A model generated the notes under the pieces. The model saw only the letters and a list, made by a program, of their open reading frames with translations. It had not been told where the DNA came from and did no database searches. Shown here one piece after another: positions 1-11,033 of a stretch of 64,000 nt of DNA. Within the stretch, counting starts at the first letter, position 1. Every line of letters begins with the position of its first letter. Source of the DNA: Crambe crambe (Eukaryota; Porifera; Demospongiae; Poecilosclerida; Crambeidae); the NCBI GenBank assembly GCA_963924555.1, contig OZ004582.1, positions 7,874,001 to 7,938,000 on the forward strand, in the 5' to 3' direction. The position numbers were made by a program, and so were the translations under genes.

Positions 1-1400
1 GATACACAATTTCCAATAAATTCACTCACAGTTATCTGCCCTCTTTGGTTGATTGTCACTCCAAAGGGTCCATCTAAACTGTCAATGGTGTGCATAAGAC
101 ATCCAAGCTTATATACTGGCATTTTTACTAGCACAGCAAACGGACTTCCTTTGATGTGGTTGCCTTCGACTTTGATGTGTAGCTGATGCTTCCCTTTGAT
201 GACTGGCTTGTAGCTGATCTGGTATTGACCTCGTTCCTTGCCCATTATTCTTCCTTCGATAGTTTTACCAGTTAGTTCAGATGCAAGCGTACATTGCAGT
301 GATGGAGGTTTGAGTTCACACGGTTCACCTTTGTGGTTGATAATATAAACATCAGCAGTTGCATTTTCTCCGAATTCTGCTACTTCCAATCCCTTGCCTG
401 TAGCATAGCTGTTCGATAGATCTGGTGACTCCGATGCGATTACTTGACCATAACTCTTACATTTTGTACTGATATCAAGTGGGTCTAAAAACTTGATGTC
501 AGCCTCTGTTTTGAGATTTAGCATTTGTGGTTGGAATTCAGAGGTTAGTTGTTGTGCTCGTTTAGTTATAGTCGTCTTCAACTTCAGGATCTCTTCCTGA
601 CTGCCTGTCTTCAGATTTTCCACAGTAAACTCGAGACAGCTGATCAGCTTTGCTTGTGTTGTTTCCATCTCATCTCTCTGAGCTGCAACGTCTTTCAGCT
701 TTCTCTGAGTGATTTTATGTAGATTCTCGATGAGTTTGGTCTTCCTAGCATTGAGAATATCGTAAAATTGTTTCACTTTGGAGTGTATATCGGCTTCTAT
801 AGCTGCTCGTTGGTCATTTATTTCCCCACAGCGTGCATCCAATTCAGTCAAAGCTCTTTTGACAGACATCAAGTGCTGCTCAACTGGCTTCAGTGATGAT
901 TCTATCTCATTCTTGTGCTTCTCGAAGACTTCACTCACTAAGTCGTACTTGTGACCATTATGTTTTCGAATGGTGCACTGCAAGCAAATGAGCTGACTGC
1001 ATGTCTCACAGTAGAGCTTCATTTCTTCTTCGTCATGTTCAGAACACTTGAGAGTTGATTTTTTAGGTGGTATCAGGTTTTTCACATTACCATCCACCTT
1101 CTCCAACTGGACTACTGGGTCCTTGGCCTTTTTCAGATCTTCCCAAATCTCCAACAGTTGGTTGGTTTGGAATGCTGGTTGGAGACCAGCCACTCCTGGA
1201 CCATTGGCTGGAATGGGGGTGGCCTGTCGACAAGAAGGACAAGACAGAGAGAGTCGTCCCTGCTGATCTCGCACCACTAACCTTACAAGACACTCCCTGC
1301 AGTAGACATGGAGGCAATGGAGGAGTTTGGGGTCAGTGTAGGTATCAAGGCAAATAGCACACTTGAGTTGTTCTTCTAACTTCTTGAGAGCTTCAGCCAT
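1..1400 (-). CDS. TRIM-NHL protein, copy A (N-terminal part; C-terminus lies outside the window)
   Basis: Open reading frame from an ATG at 1398-1400 running off the left edge. By comparison with the intact copies it encodes a C3HC4 RING (about residues 14-58), one B-box (about 119-158), a coiled coil (about 165-290), a filamin-type immunoglobulin domain (about 330-430) and the beginning of the NHL propeller. Spacing from the start codon to matching points in copy B is identical, so I see no net indel over 1.34 kb. Proteins of this architecture (TRIM2/TRIM3/TRIM71 class) act in the cytoplasm as RING ubiquitin ligases and often bind RNA through NHL. It lies downstream of the LRP4-type receptor gene, unlike copies B-E, which are inside that gene. 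Whether its C-terminal half is intact cannot be seen. Confidence 0.85.
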   Translation of the reverse strand, partial: MAEALKKLEEQLKCAICLDTYTDPKLLHCLHVYCRECLVRLVVRDQQGRLSLSCPSCRQATPIPANGPGVAGLQPAFQTNQLLEIWEDLKKAKDPVVQLEKVDGNVKNLIPPKKSTLKCSEHDEEEMKLYCETCSQLICLQCTIRKHNGHKYDLVSEVFEKHKNEIESSLKPVEQHLMSVKRALTELDARCGEINDQRAAIEADIHSKVKQFYDILNARKTKLIENLHKITQRKLKDVAAQRDEMETTQAKLISCLEFTVENLKTGSQEEILKLKTTITKRAQQLTSEFQPQMLNLKTEADIKFLDPLDISTKCKSYGQVIASESPDLSNSYATGKGLEVAEFGENATADVYIINHKGEPCELKPPSLQCTLASELTGKTIEGRIMGKERGQYQISYKPVIKGKHQLHIKVEGNHIKGSPFAVLVKMPVYKLGCLMHTIDSLDGPFGVTINQRGQITVSEFIGNCV

Positions 1401-1466
1401 TTTAGCAAGTTCTTGCTATATAGAATTCTTGTAATTATAATAAATGCTATCAAAACTTCATAGAAA

Positions 1467-1640
1467 TAGAGATCCACTGCTTCTATAGTGCGATAGAGAT
1501 CGACCCCTTTCTATTGTAATAGAGATCCACCCCTTTTTATTGCAATAGAGATCCACCCCATTTTATTGCAATAGAGATCCACCCCTTTCTATTGCAATAG
1601 AGATCCGCCCCCTTTTTATTCCAATAGAGATCCACTACTT
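1467..1640. repeat. 26-bp tandem repeat upstream of TRIM copy A
   Basis: About six direct repeats with the core 'caatagagatccaccccttt', at roughly 26-bp spacing. The same repeat occurs at 3195-3248 and at 23525-23605 just upstream of TRIM copy E, so it belongs to the duplicated 5' flank of this TRIM family. Confidence 0.75.
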
Positions 1641-2456
1641 CTATCAGAGAGTGCGGTAGCACTCTCTAAGTAGGGATGGCAGGTCAAAGGTCATAAGACT
1701 GTATAAACTAAAAACTCTTCTTTCTCTTCTACCCTTACTCTACAGGTTCTCAGAAGGCTACAGTGAATCATTACACCTACATCGTTGCGATCTACTCTAG
1801 CGCTACTTCCAGGCATGCCTTTTGCTATTTATTAAAACTAAAAAGGCTTTATTCCAGAAAAAAGGCACGATTCCAGCTGTATACTATATAGCCTATACTC
1901 CATATAGCTAGCTGCTTTGCATACTTAATCATATCTGTGCAGTTCTCCAAGCAGTATATTTTTACATGCGATAATTCAAAATGAGAATGTGGAGTCTGTA
2001 GTACAGACACTGCTAGCTAATTCAACAGTATTGAATGCTATTTCATCAGTTTATCTGCTCAATATCCACAAACACACATATAGTGTGCGCAGAGGGTTAG
2101 CACACAGATGCTCATCCCCCATAACTCTCCTCCCTCAAGCAAGAGAACCAAATCTCAGCAGCCATTATATAAATGTAATGATTGGTTTAGCTAGTTATTC
2201 TGATCAGACAGTGTTCTACAATAAATCTCTTATGCTGCAGTCCCTCCTTCAAAATGGTCATACTCTCCTCCCTCAAGACAACAAAACTTCAGCTATAGGC
2301 TACACTGAAAAAACAAAAAGATAAATTCATTGCAAAATACCCTGAAAGTGTTCAATGAATTGTCACAGCTATAGCTAAATATGATTACAAAGAAAAAGAA
2401 TGGAAATAAGTGAGTGATCATTATGTACTTTGACTGCAGCAGATTATGTACTTTGA
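1641..2456. other. Intergenic stretch without a supported gene
   Basis: There is an ORF of 111 codons at 1989-2324 (+), but it has no recognisable motif and resembles translated noncoding sequence. A phrase with 'attacaaagaaaaagaatgg' near 2380 recurs near 2742, suggesting remnants of a repeat. I see no promoter or RNA gene. Confidence 0.4.
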
Positions 2457-2670
2457 TCAGTGGTGCATCAGGCACATGCCCCCCTTTTTTGTGTGTGTGT
2501 GTGTGGCCACTTATAAGAATTAGCTACAGTGGTGCATGACAGTAAATTTGCAAGTTAGCTGCAGACTGGCTACATCAAGTGGGCACAGTTTCCCTAAAAA
2601 GGGTGTGGTTAGGCAAAGTAGCATGATTGGATAAAAAATCTTTTTTTCCACGTGCAAGCGCGCAAATATT
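2457..2670. mobile_element. Degenerate copy of a hAT-like MITE
   Basis: Contains the same internal phrases as the better-preserved element at 38299-38510 ('aggcacatgcccccctttttt', 'cagtggtgcatgacagt', 'tttgcaagttagctg', a run of t followed by 'cacgtgcaagcgcgc'), but the outer ends are mostly lost. It interrupts the duplicated 5' flank of TRIM copy A. Confidence 0.5.
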
Positions 2671-2766
2671 TGTGTTATGTACTTACAAAGGAGGGTTATT
2701 ACATTTTAAAAGGTTATGTTATGAATTTCTATATAATAGCTAATTACAAAGAAAAAGAATGGAAAC

Positions 2767-3193
2767 AAGTGAGCGCAAAAAATTTCTTCTAAATGAAAAG
2801 TGAAGTAGGGATAGCCATAAAATTCAGCTGCATTCCTATCACTCCTAGCCCTCCTAATTTCAATAACCACGCCTCCCAACTTAAATCCCTACCCTTCAGC
2901 AATAAGTGAGTCAAGTAACCCCTTACCCGTATCCATCACCAAACTCAAGAATCACAGCAATAATATTATTACAAATTATAGTTTTGTAATAATATTATCT
3001 TGAATTTGGTGATGGGTACGGGTAAGGCGTTACTTGACTCACTTATTGCTGAAGGGGGAGTGAAGAGTAGGGATTTAAGTTGGGAGGCGTGGTTATTGAA
3101 ATTAGGAGGGCTAGGAGTGATAGGAATGCAGCTGAATTTTATGGCTATTCCCTACTTCACTTTTCATTTAGAAGAAATTTTTTGCGCTCACTT
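2767..3193. mobile_element. Large foldback (palindromic) element, about 427 bp
   Basis: Two arms of roughly 200 bp are reverse complements with only scattered mismatches. The left arm begins 'aagtgagcgcaaaaaatttc' at 2767; the right arm ends with its reverse complement at 3193. The centre is an AT-rich stem (about 2958-2996) with a loop of about 6 nt. No protein domain is seen; the 85-codon ORF inside is one arm read through. It looks like a foldback transposon or a recently formed inverted duplication. It sits in the duplicated flank of TRIM copy A and is absent from the equivalent flank of copy E. Confidence 0.8.
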
Positions 3194-3194
3194 T

Positions 3195-3248
3195 AGTGCA
3201 ATAGAGATCCGCCTCTTTTTTATTGCAATAGAGATCCACCCCTTTTTG
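3195..3248. repeat. Two more units of the 26-bp 'agagatccacccc' repeat
   Basis: Same repeat as 1467-1640. Its position on the far side of the foldback element indicates that about 1.5 kb, including the MITE remnant and the palindrome, was inserted into one original repeat tract. Confidence 0.6.
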
Positions 3249-3259
3249 CCATATTGACC

Positions 3260-4340
3260 TGATCTGCCCCCTTTTTGGTGCATTGTTATGACTAGCTGAT
3301 CACCTGACTATGTTAAACTATAGGATATATGATGGATATATGATGGATTAGCCGTCAAACCCTGTCATGGAGGAGTGACATCATATTGCATCATCATGTT
3401 GTGGCCACAAAGTTATGAGGGGAAATATTTCAGGATTGGTGAGCAAGCATGTTAGCCTGCCATCCTGGCCTACCTGACCAGACAGTAGCCCCAGGCCTGA
3501 GTAGCAGGGGTGGGGGGAAGTATTTCAGGTATGTGAACAAGTATGTTAGCCTGATCAGTAGCCCCTCCCTGATGGAGTGATGATCATAACTAGACCAAAG
3601 TGATCAAGTTGGTAGAGTCAAAGTTATAGTATGCATTCATGCATAATGAGACTCATATGCTCAGAGGTCATGTCAAGTAGTGGCTCATTTTCCTATGATT
3701 TAGGGTTATGAGAAATGACTTGACACAGCTACTCACCACTTCACCACAGCCTCTATCATTATGCTCATTTAGAAATCTCAGAGAATGGACCAAGAGACAG
3801 GTTCGACAGCACGGACACAAACAGCAGAGATGACAGTCTAAGCAAATTCGTGATCAACAAGTGAACATTTCAAAAAGCAAGGTAATGTGCATGTGCATTA
3901 CAGGCCACGATTAGCCAGGCTACAGGAAAGCCAAGAGCACCGAGAGAACATCATCATGTCAGATGCATCAGGAAAGGCAAGAACAATGAAATCAAAGACT
4001 ACATGCCTCACATGGAAGTGAATATTTGAAAAACCAATCAGAGGTCACTTGCTAACTCAAATTAACATTAGAATCATCTAACTCATTTGATGTTAAGCTT
4101 AGCTAGCTAGAATTGAATTTCAACAGTGTGCACTACCTACCAGTCCCGAGGCATAAGTCTTTTTCAAGACTAACTTATTATGATAGTATACCTTTTTGCT
4201 TTGGCACTTTTTTCAGTGTTGAGGCATAAAGCAAAATTATGTACATCTTATTAGTATGTAGCTCCTGCATTGATGCACAATGACACAAGCGCACACTACT
4301 ATGTTATGTTCTGGAATGCTTAGTGTATAACATATTTCAA
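3260..4340. other. Duplicated flank shared with 23.6-24.9 kb
   Basis: Phrases such as 'ctgatcacctgactatg', 'gtcatggaggagtgacatc', 'catcatcatgttgtggccac' and 'acactactatgttatgttc' recur in the same order between TRIM copy E and the receptor exons at 24.9 kb. This is paralogous intronic sequence carried by a segmental duplication. I see no gene. Confidence 0.65.
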
Positions 4341-4349
4341 GTTTTCTAC

Positions 4350-5140
4350 TTACGGTTCTTGCATGTGTTGTTGTTCTTGAGCCTTATTCCAGTCGAGCAG
4401 GAACTTGTTCTGACCTGTTGGGGAGACAGAGGTGGCTGCAAATCTTACATAGATGTGAAGAGAGACCTGTAAGGGCAGGGCAGTAATCAGGTTGTATATA
4501 ATCAGGGAATTTACATGAGTACTTTGTTGAGGAAATATTAAAACAGTATACAGTGGGAAAGGAATACCCTTGTATATACATTCTATACTAAATAGCCTCC
4601 AAAAGAGGACAACCTCTCTACAAAGGACAAAAGGCTGGACCCCAAGTGTGTCCATTATTCAGTGGTTCCATTATAACTCTATTCACGCTCACTTCTCTTG
4701 GCTAAATCAGACTTCTTTATCAGTGTCAAATGGCCGACATCTGGCAAGCCTCTTTGCTCTCTGTGTCATTGGATTTCAATGTCTGATGGACTGAGTTGGT
4801 GCTAGTGTCTGTCCAGTAGACATAGTCACCATAAACTCCCAAAAATGGTTCATATAATAGTTTTCTAGATGGAAGTGTGACTCAAAATAAATTTCACAAA
4901 AAATATGTAGCTAATCCATGAAAATTTTAACCCATGAAAATATTAACCCATGAAAATATTAACCCATGAAATATTCTCACTATACATGCGGTGTTATTCC
5001 TACCTTCTCTGAACCATTCAATGAGGCACTTTCGATCATCCTATGCAGCTGGTCTGTCCAGTAAATCCGTCTCTCACTCTCATCGATCGATAGCCCGAAG
5101 TGTTCAGAGATGATCACTTTCCATCCATGGCTGACGACAC
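4350..5140 (-). pseudogene. Decayed duplicate of LRP4-type propeller-3 and EGF exons
   Basis: Three blocks match receptor exons in the same order and strand. The EGF exon block at 4350-4475 matches 24949-25080 but has internal deletions that shift the frame. The block at about 4695-4840 matches exon 25304-25498, with deletions removing both the middle and the 3' splice side. The block at about 5000-5140 matches the ends of exon 25664-25896. The intervening 'cccatgaaaa' short repeats are also shared. The blocks lie beyond the receptor stop codon at 6509 and cannot be part of its mRNA. A small dispersed repeat interrupts the last block at 5140. Confidence 0.8.
4586..4680. mobile_element. Short dispersed inverted-repeat element ('aggacaacctctcta' family)
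   Basis: Carries the family hallmarks 'ccaaaagaggacaacctctc', 'aaaggacaaaaggctgg' and 'gtgtccattattcagtggtt'. It belongs to a family found many times in this window, whose complete copies end in 'cagtggaacctc' and its inverse. Its insertion is shared with the paralogous place near 25.2 kb, so it predates the segmental duplication. Confidence 0.5.
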
Positions 5141-5270
5141 TTCAAAAGAGGACAACCTCTCTATAAAGGATAAAAGGATGGGTCCCAAGTGTGTGTGTGC
5201 CTATTCCTGTACTTCCCTGTGTCCACATTGCAGTGGCTCCATTTTAATTATTTTCATATCATTCACTCAG

Positions 5271-5684
5271 AAAATGAACAGCTTGAAATACTGAGACGTT
5301 CTTCCAAGCTCATCGACAAAGAAACTCCTCGACGAAAATTCTCCAAAGAGGAGAAAATGACGATTAAAATAACAACAGACGCTGAAGAGAATCAGAAAAA
5401 TGAGACACAAACGCAGAATGATCATGAAATAGCGAAGCTTTCCACTACAAGCAAGTCCCTTGGGGAAGAGATCAAGGAGACGAGGTTCTCATCTCATAGC
5501 CCTCATCCAAGCCACGTCAGAGAGGGGAGTCAAAATATCTATCCTGTTGCAGAGGTATCAGATCTTGTCCTTGGGGTATTCGAGTGGCATTGAGAAACAC
5601 GAAGATTTGCAGGAATTGATAGTGTCCTCTTCGCGGAATTCTGAAGCTCAAAACTATAAATTGTCTTATGAAAGAGAAACTTAA
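5271..5684 (+). CDS. Possible short two-exon gene or gene remnant, unknown function
   Basis: A plausible acceptor ('ttcactcag') precedes an open, highly charged stretch from about 5271 to 5478 that reads like coiled coil (ENEQLEILRRSSK, KFSKEEKMTIK, SLGEEIKETR). A second acceptor ('atcctgttgcag', ending at 5553) precedes another open stretch with IEKHEDLQELIVSSS, ending at a stop at 5684. The donor between them is weak and I found no convincing start codon. It may be a fragment of a longer gene, or coincidence. No family recognised. Confidence 0.25.
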
Positions 5685-5699
5685 CATAACCTCATCACT

Positions 5700-6508
5700 T
5701 CCTTCATGACCTCTCTCTGATCTTGATAATAATCTAATGTACTGGGAAGAATGTGGCACTTTTACTTAAAAATACAATGTCATTTCTTTCATGACCTCTT
5801 TGATTCTGTTTCTCATAATCTTATTACATGTGGCATAATTTTCACTTGATGTTGTAAATTTAAATTGAAAACAGAAAAGTTGTTCAATCTTTGAAATGAC
5901 AATGAAATCTGCCTACCGCTGGGCCACATAAAGTTGTCTTTCTAGGGAGGTGGTCTCTGTATGGAGGTCAAATCAACTTTTGGAACACAACCAAAATTAA
6001 TGGTCTCTATAGAAGGGTGGTCTCTGGATACAGGTGGTCAAGGGATAGAATCTTTAATAGGAAAAATCAAGCATGATCTAATGAGGTTAAAATCCACTAA
6101 TGCTATGAAAGGAAGCTGCTTCGTAGGGAGGTTGTCCTTTTCTTGGAGGAGATATTCCACTGCAGTTAACTGTAGATTTCAGGATGGTTGTCCATAAGGA
6201 ATGAGAAATAGGTAGTGGTTTTACAAGGACCTAAGAAACCTGATCCTTTCATGACGGTCCTATACAATGTGTAAACCTGTAGAGAGGGGACTCTCTTTTG
6301 GAGGTGTATAAGGTATTTGAGGTTTGTGTCTTAGCCCCTAGCCCTAGCTTTATTGAGGGTTCCACTGCATTAATACAATTAAAATAGCATTGAATTATCA
6401 AACAGTGAAGGATTTATATACATTGAAGATTATTATGATTGATGGCAACACTGACAATTGAATTAGAAAAGGATGGAGTTTCTGCTGAAAAGAGGAGTCT
6501 GGTTCAAG
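5700..6508. other. Region 3' of the receptor stop codon, with dispersed repeats
   Basis: Contains pieces of the 'gtggtctct...aggttgtcc...' dispersed repeat family (for example 5940-6200 and 6240-6372, ending 'gggttccactgca'). A minus-strand AATAAA (plus-strand 'tttatt' at 6349-6354) lies about 155 nt beyond the receptor stop and could be its poly(A) signal, although it falls within repeat sequence. Confidence 0.4.
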
Positions 6509-7375
6509 TTAACATTCTGATGTAGTGGTTGAAGGGGTGTCTGTCAACTGCAATGGAGAGTCGGAATGCAGAACACGAGCTGATACACCCCCCTCCTCCT
6601 CCATAGGACTATGTATGATCTCACCGACTCGAACACCACTTGCATCCAATATGGCTACCTCCTCTACTCTCTCTTCACTCATCCTATTATCGTCATCTGT
6701 CGATTCTGTTTCTGGCGTTTTCAAGCTGCTCCTATCGCTGTCAGTTGCACTCCCTACCATAGCAACGGTTGGTGTTTCCGAAGAAATGATGTCACTCTCC
6801 TTAGGAACAGTCTCAATTCCCATGGCAACGGCATCCTCCTCCATAGCAACGGTAGGACTATCTCGCACTTCACCTCTCCTTGGTATTGGTGGGGGGTCAA
6901 TTTCATTGGGAAACTTGACATCAGAATGGAACTTCACTCCCTTGCTCTTGGTCTCTCTACATTCTCTGTCCATAATCACTTGTGTTTCCATGACAATATC
7001 CGTTTCTGTGACAACATTCGTTGCAGTTGGTACTGGTACTTGCCCCAAAGTCAATTTCATATATGTTTTGGGAGGAATAGGGGGCGGGGGCTTCTGCAAT
7101 GGTGGCTCGTCCTCTAGTGGGATTGTGCGTGGGGCCTTAAGCGGAATAGTGGGTGGGTTCTCCAAGTTCACGGAGTCAACAGGTATGCAGGAGGGAGGAG
7201 GTTTCAATGGTGGCATAGAAAAGCTCTCTTTCTCTTCCACAAAGAAGTTTTTTGATCGTCGTGGAGGAATAGGTCGCTCTGCATAGGTATTATTCTGTTT
7301 AGGGAGAAGGGACACACCGTCCATCTTCGAGGAGGTAGTGGAACAGAATGAAGAGCTGCAACTTACTTTCTTTCC
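6509..7375 (-). CDS. LRP4: LRP4-type receptor: last exon, proline-rich cytoplasmic tail
   Basis: Coding exon of 867 nt, entered in phase 0 after the FTNPNY exon, ending at TAA (plus-strand 6509-6511). The tail is rich in PxxP stretches: [24 protein letters not shown] and [10 protein letters not shown] are typical SH3-ligand-like sequences flanked by basic residues. They are followed by an acidic Ser/Thr-rich region ([11 protein letters not shown]). The tail ends TTSEC, not the usual hydrophobic PDZ-binding end. It is longer than the vertebrate LRP4 tail. The ORF read on the opposite strand (6525-7286) is a shadow. Confidence 0.85.
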   Translation of the reverse strand, partial: GKKVSCSSSFCSTTSSKMDGVSLLPKQNNTYAERPIPPRRSKNFFVEEKESFSMPPLKPPPSCIPVDSVNLENPPTIPLKAPRTIPLEDEPPLQKPPPPIPPKTYMKLTLGQVPVPTATNVVTETDIVMETQVIMDRECRETKSKGVKFHSDVKFPNEIDPPPIPRRGEVRDSPTVAMEEDAVAMGIETVPKESDIISSETPTVAMVGSATDSDRSSLKTPETESTDDDNRMSEERVEEVAILDASGVRVGEIIHSPMEEEGGVSARVLHSDSPLQLTDTPSTTTSEC

Positions 7376-10300
7376 CTAAAACACACCAAAAAAAGTGGAA
7401 CTTCTAATCATACTGCCCCATTAACATGAAACTACATTGGTTTTAGCTAGCAACTGATCATAGGTTTTAATTATCTCTTGATGTAGGGCCTTGATTTATA
7501 TTGCTCATGGTGTTGGAGAATACATGGGACGCTATCAAGAGTTAGCAAATGTATTATCTGAGAATAGCATATAAAATGATAGATGAGAGACATTCTTCCA
7601 TTGTAGAAGGTGATAACAGTGAGAGGGAATGCATACTTCATGTCCTTGCAAGTTAGTGTGTTCTGATAAGTGTAGAAAGAACCCACTAACTTGAAAGCAT
7701 GTATTTCCCTATCACTGTTATCTCCTTTCTACAATGAAGGAATGTCTCATCTTTGGGTACACATTACCATGGAGATGTAGTTAGGGTTGGTGAACTGTAG
7801 ACGTTTCAGTGCCTCGTTCCTCCTCGCAAGAAGCCTCTCTTTGCTCTTTTGCCTGAAACAGTCATAGCAATAACCTATTAAACACCTTGTCACTTAAAAT
7901 ACTGCTTTAATTTCTAAATAAAAAAAATTTTTTTGTGGCTTTGCAAAAATTGAAGTAAAAGTGAAGTAAAATTTTGATACCTTGAAGAAATTTCTTTTTA
8001 CATATTTTTGTCCCCTGGCCAAATCTCATGATCACGTTTAACCCGTTTAACTCACCTCCTGAACCACATGACGGTGCAGATAATTACAGTAATTATGGCA
8101 ACTGTAACCACCAGTGTGACTACGGCAAAAGTTATGATGATCACAGCTGCATAACGAAAGGAAATATGTATTATACTAACAAGCAACTATAATTTTTGAT
8201 CAAAGGCTCAGTATATTCTTTGCATATTCAATATATACTTTGTATACTCTTGATCACAGGCTCAGTATATTTTTGTATATTTTATCACAGGCTCAGTATA
8301 TTCAGTATATACTTTGTATATTCTTGATCACAGGCTCAGTATATTCTTGCTACATAGAATTATCATATCTACTTACTCTCATCATTGATGACTGTGCTTG
8401 AGACGAACCTTAAAAAACAAAGATTATTCAAATCATAATAGCAATAAATGTGGTGAAACCTCTGATAAAGGACACTTCAAAGGAGGAAAAACCTCTCACC
8501 AAAGGACGATCTAAAGTACATATACACTCTATAACAAATAACCTCCAAAAGAGGATAATCTCTCTACAAAGGACAAAAAGATGGGTCCCAAGTGTGTCCA
8601 TTATTCGGAGGCTTACTGTATTCACATACTGTTTTTCAGCATCTGCAGTATCTGTGGTCCCTTCATCAGTAGGTTGTCCTGTTGTTGTGATAACGGAGCC
8701 TCCGCCCCCACCATTCTGACCAGGTAGGTTGATATTGATGGGGCTGGTGCTCACTGTGGTGGGAGTGGTTGCTTTAGTGGTGGGAGTGGGTGTGGTTGCT
8801 GTCGATAAGAGCGGTGTCGTTGGTGAGTATGGGCGTGGTGCCAATTTGAAACCCTCTGTATAAAAACAAAACAAAAAATCACCCTCATCCCTCAACCCTC
8901 AGCTACATCCATATCACCCTCCCTCTTGACTTCAAGCCACACACATCATCCCTTGTCCCTTAATTGATCCTTAGCCACACCCATCACCCTAATATCTTGA
9001 TCCCTAGCCACATCCATCACCTCCCTCACCTCGCTCCCCCCTTGCACCCGGCCATCACTCTTCCTCCTTGATCCCATCACCCTCCTTTTCCCATCTCCCT
9101 TTGCATCCATCACCTCTCGTACGTCTCTTGATCCCAACCCACACCCATTATCCCTCCCTTTCTAATTAAGAAATGATTACTGGGCACTGGTCATTTTCCT
9201 ACAATTTTCAGGGAAATGGCTGATCAAAGGGATCCCTTTCTTCATCTCACTAGCTGTGCAACTCACGATATTCAGTGCAGAGGGGGACCAGGTTGTCCGG
9301 ACAGGCACATGTCCGATAACTCCCATCTATGGGGAGACAGATATGCATAGAGGTACACCCACCATTTCTCACGGCACAAGGCCCCAATGCCATGTCTCTC
9401 CTTGCATTCAGTTCTATCGGAGGAAAAAAAAAAGTAGAGTCATGTTAACTTCTGGTTTATACAAGTTCACAGATTAGCTATTTCCACTATTTCAAAAACC
9501 TTTCCATTCAAAAACCATCATCAGAGCAGTGCTTGAAGATAAAGGACACTCTGAATAAAGGATAGTCTCTAAATAAAGCACACTCTGAATAAAGGATAAC
9601 CTCTAAATAAAGTGCACTCTTAAAGGACAACTCCTAAATAAAGCACACTTGTCAAGGACCAATCTTCTGTATAAAGGACACCTCTCTATAATGGACAAAA
9701 TCAACTTGTCCATTTATCAAGAGGCTCCCACTGTAATGCAAGGCTGGTCACAGTTAATTCCAGTACTGCATTTGCAGTGGAGCCTCTATACAGTACGTGG
9801 ACCAGCTATGCATTCTTGTCCTTATTTTCCTCAATAGAGAGGTTTCCACTCTTCAGAGGTTCAATTTGTATTAGCAGTATGGTTAGGTTTGGTCCCTTGA
9901 AAAATCTCCCAATAGAGGGAAGTTTTTCTGTATTAAATGTGTCCTAAATATAGAAAGAGAGATTCAACCTAGATATCTAGGACATATCCAAATAAGCTTA
10001 CAGAGGTTCAATGTGTATTAGCAGTATGGTTTAGTCCCTTGAAAAATATCCCTAACATTTCATTATATTGTGTCCTGAATAGAGAGTTGACATGCAAATG
10101 AATTACCTCCAGGTCTTGGTGATAAAGTATTCACCACGGTAAATCCATACACTAAGTTTCTGTGTGTCACATTGGCTATGATGACGTGCTGACCACGAAG
10201 GTCCCCAGACCGATCCAGTTTGGAATGCAGCACCGAGCTGGCAAACCAGTCTGACCAGTATAAATATCCAGTGTCAATTACCATTGCAAAGGGATGTTGA

Positions 10301-10991
10301 ACATTTTGAGTGTAATCTCGTAATAGAACCATTCGGAAAAGGCCGTTGAGGTTACATCTCTCCATGCGATGCAGCTTAGCATCCACCCAATACACTAACT
10401 TGGTGACGTGGTCGACTGTAATGCCATTGGGCCACACAATTCCAGTACTTATGATGGTGGCTCGTGAGGTGCCATCCATCTTAGCCCTGACTATAGCAGG
10501 ACGGCGACCCCAATCAGTCCAAAACATTAGCCTAATTAAGAGAAAAAGAAAATTTAATAAACAAATCAAGAGAGAGGAAATTAGTCTATGAGGAAAAGCA
10601 AAGAAAAATTTCAAGAGAGAGAGAGTCCTTTCTCCTGTGTTCCTTATTGAAAGCACGAGCTCAAGTCATTCCAATGAGGAACACAGGAGGCAAACTTCTT
10701 CCAAACCTTCTCCCATTGAGGCAGGAATTCTCCACGCTTATATCTTGCCTACTTACCCGATCTTTTGCAGAAGAGTGATTCCCCTTGGTAGTTCCAAGCC
10801 ATTATTGATGAGCACTTTGCGTCCTGACCCATCCAATCGGGCCACCTCGATTGTATCATGTAGTGAGTCTGTCCAATAAAGGAGTTTGCCTAACCAATCC
10901 ACTGCCATACCCGTGCTTATTCCAACACTGAGTACGTCCCTGAAATCTGGAGAAATAGATTTATCATATTACAGGAATTCAACAAACTGGG

Positions 10992-11033
<42 letters not shown>

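Noticed and set aside
1989-2324. 111-codon plus-strand ORF as a gene
   Set aside because: No motif, no splice context and surrounded by repeat remnants; ORF length alone is weak evidence.
6525-7286. 253-codon plus-strand ORF
   Set aside because: It is the exact antisense of the receptor's proline-rich tail exon, which has correct splice borders, phase and motifs; the antisense product is a low-complexity Ser/Gly/Val sequence.
10757-10939. Acceptor 'tttcag' at 10940-10941 for the second propeller-4 exon
   Set aside because: It would put the exon out of phase and create an early stop; the upstream 'ttctccag' gives a continuous frame reading NFRDVLS.
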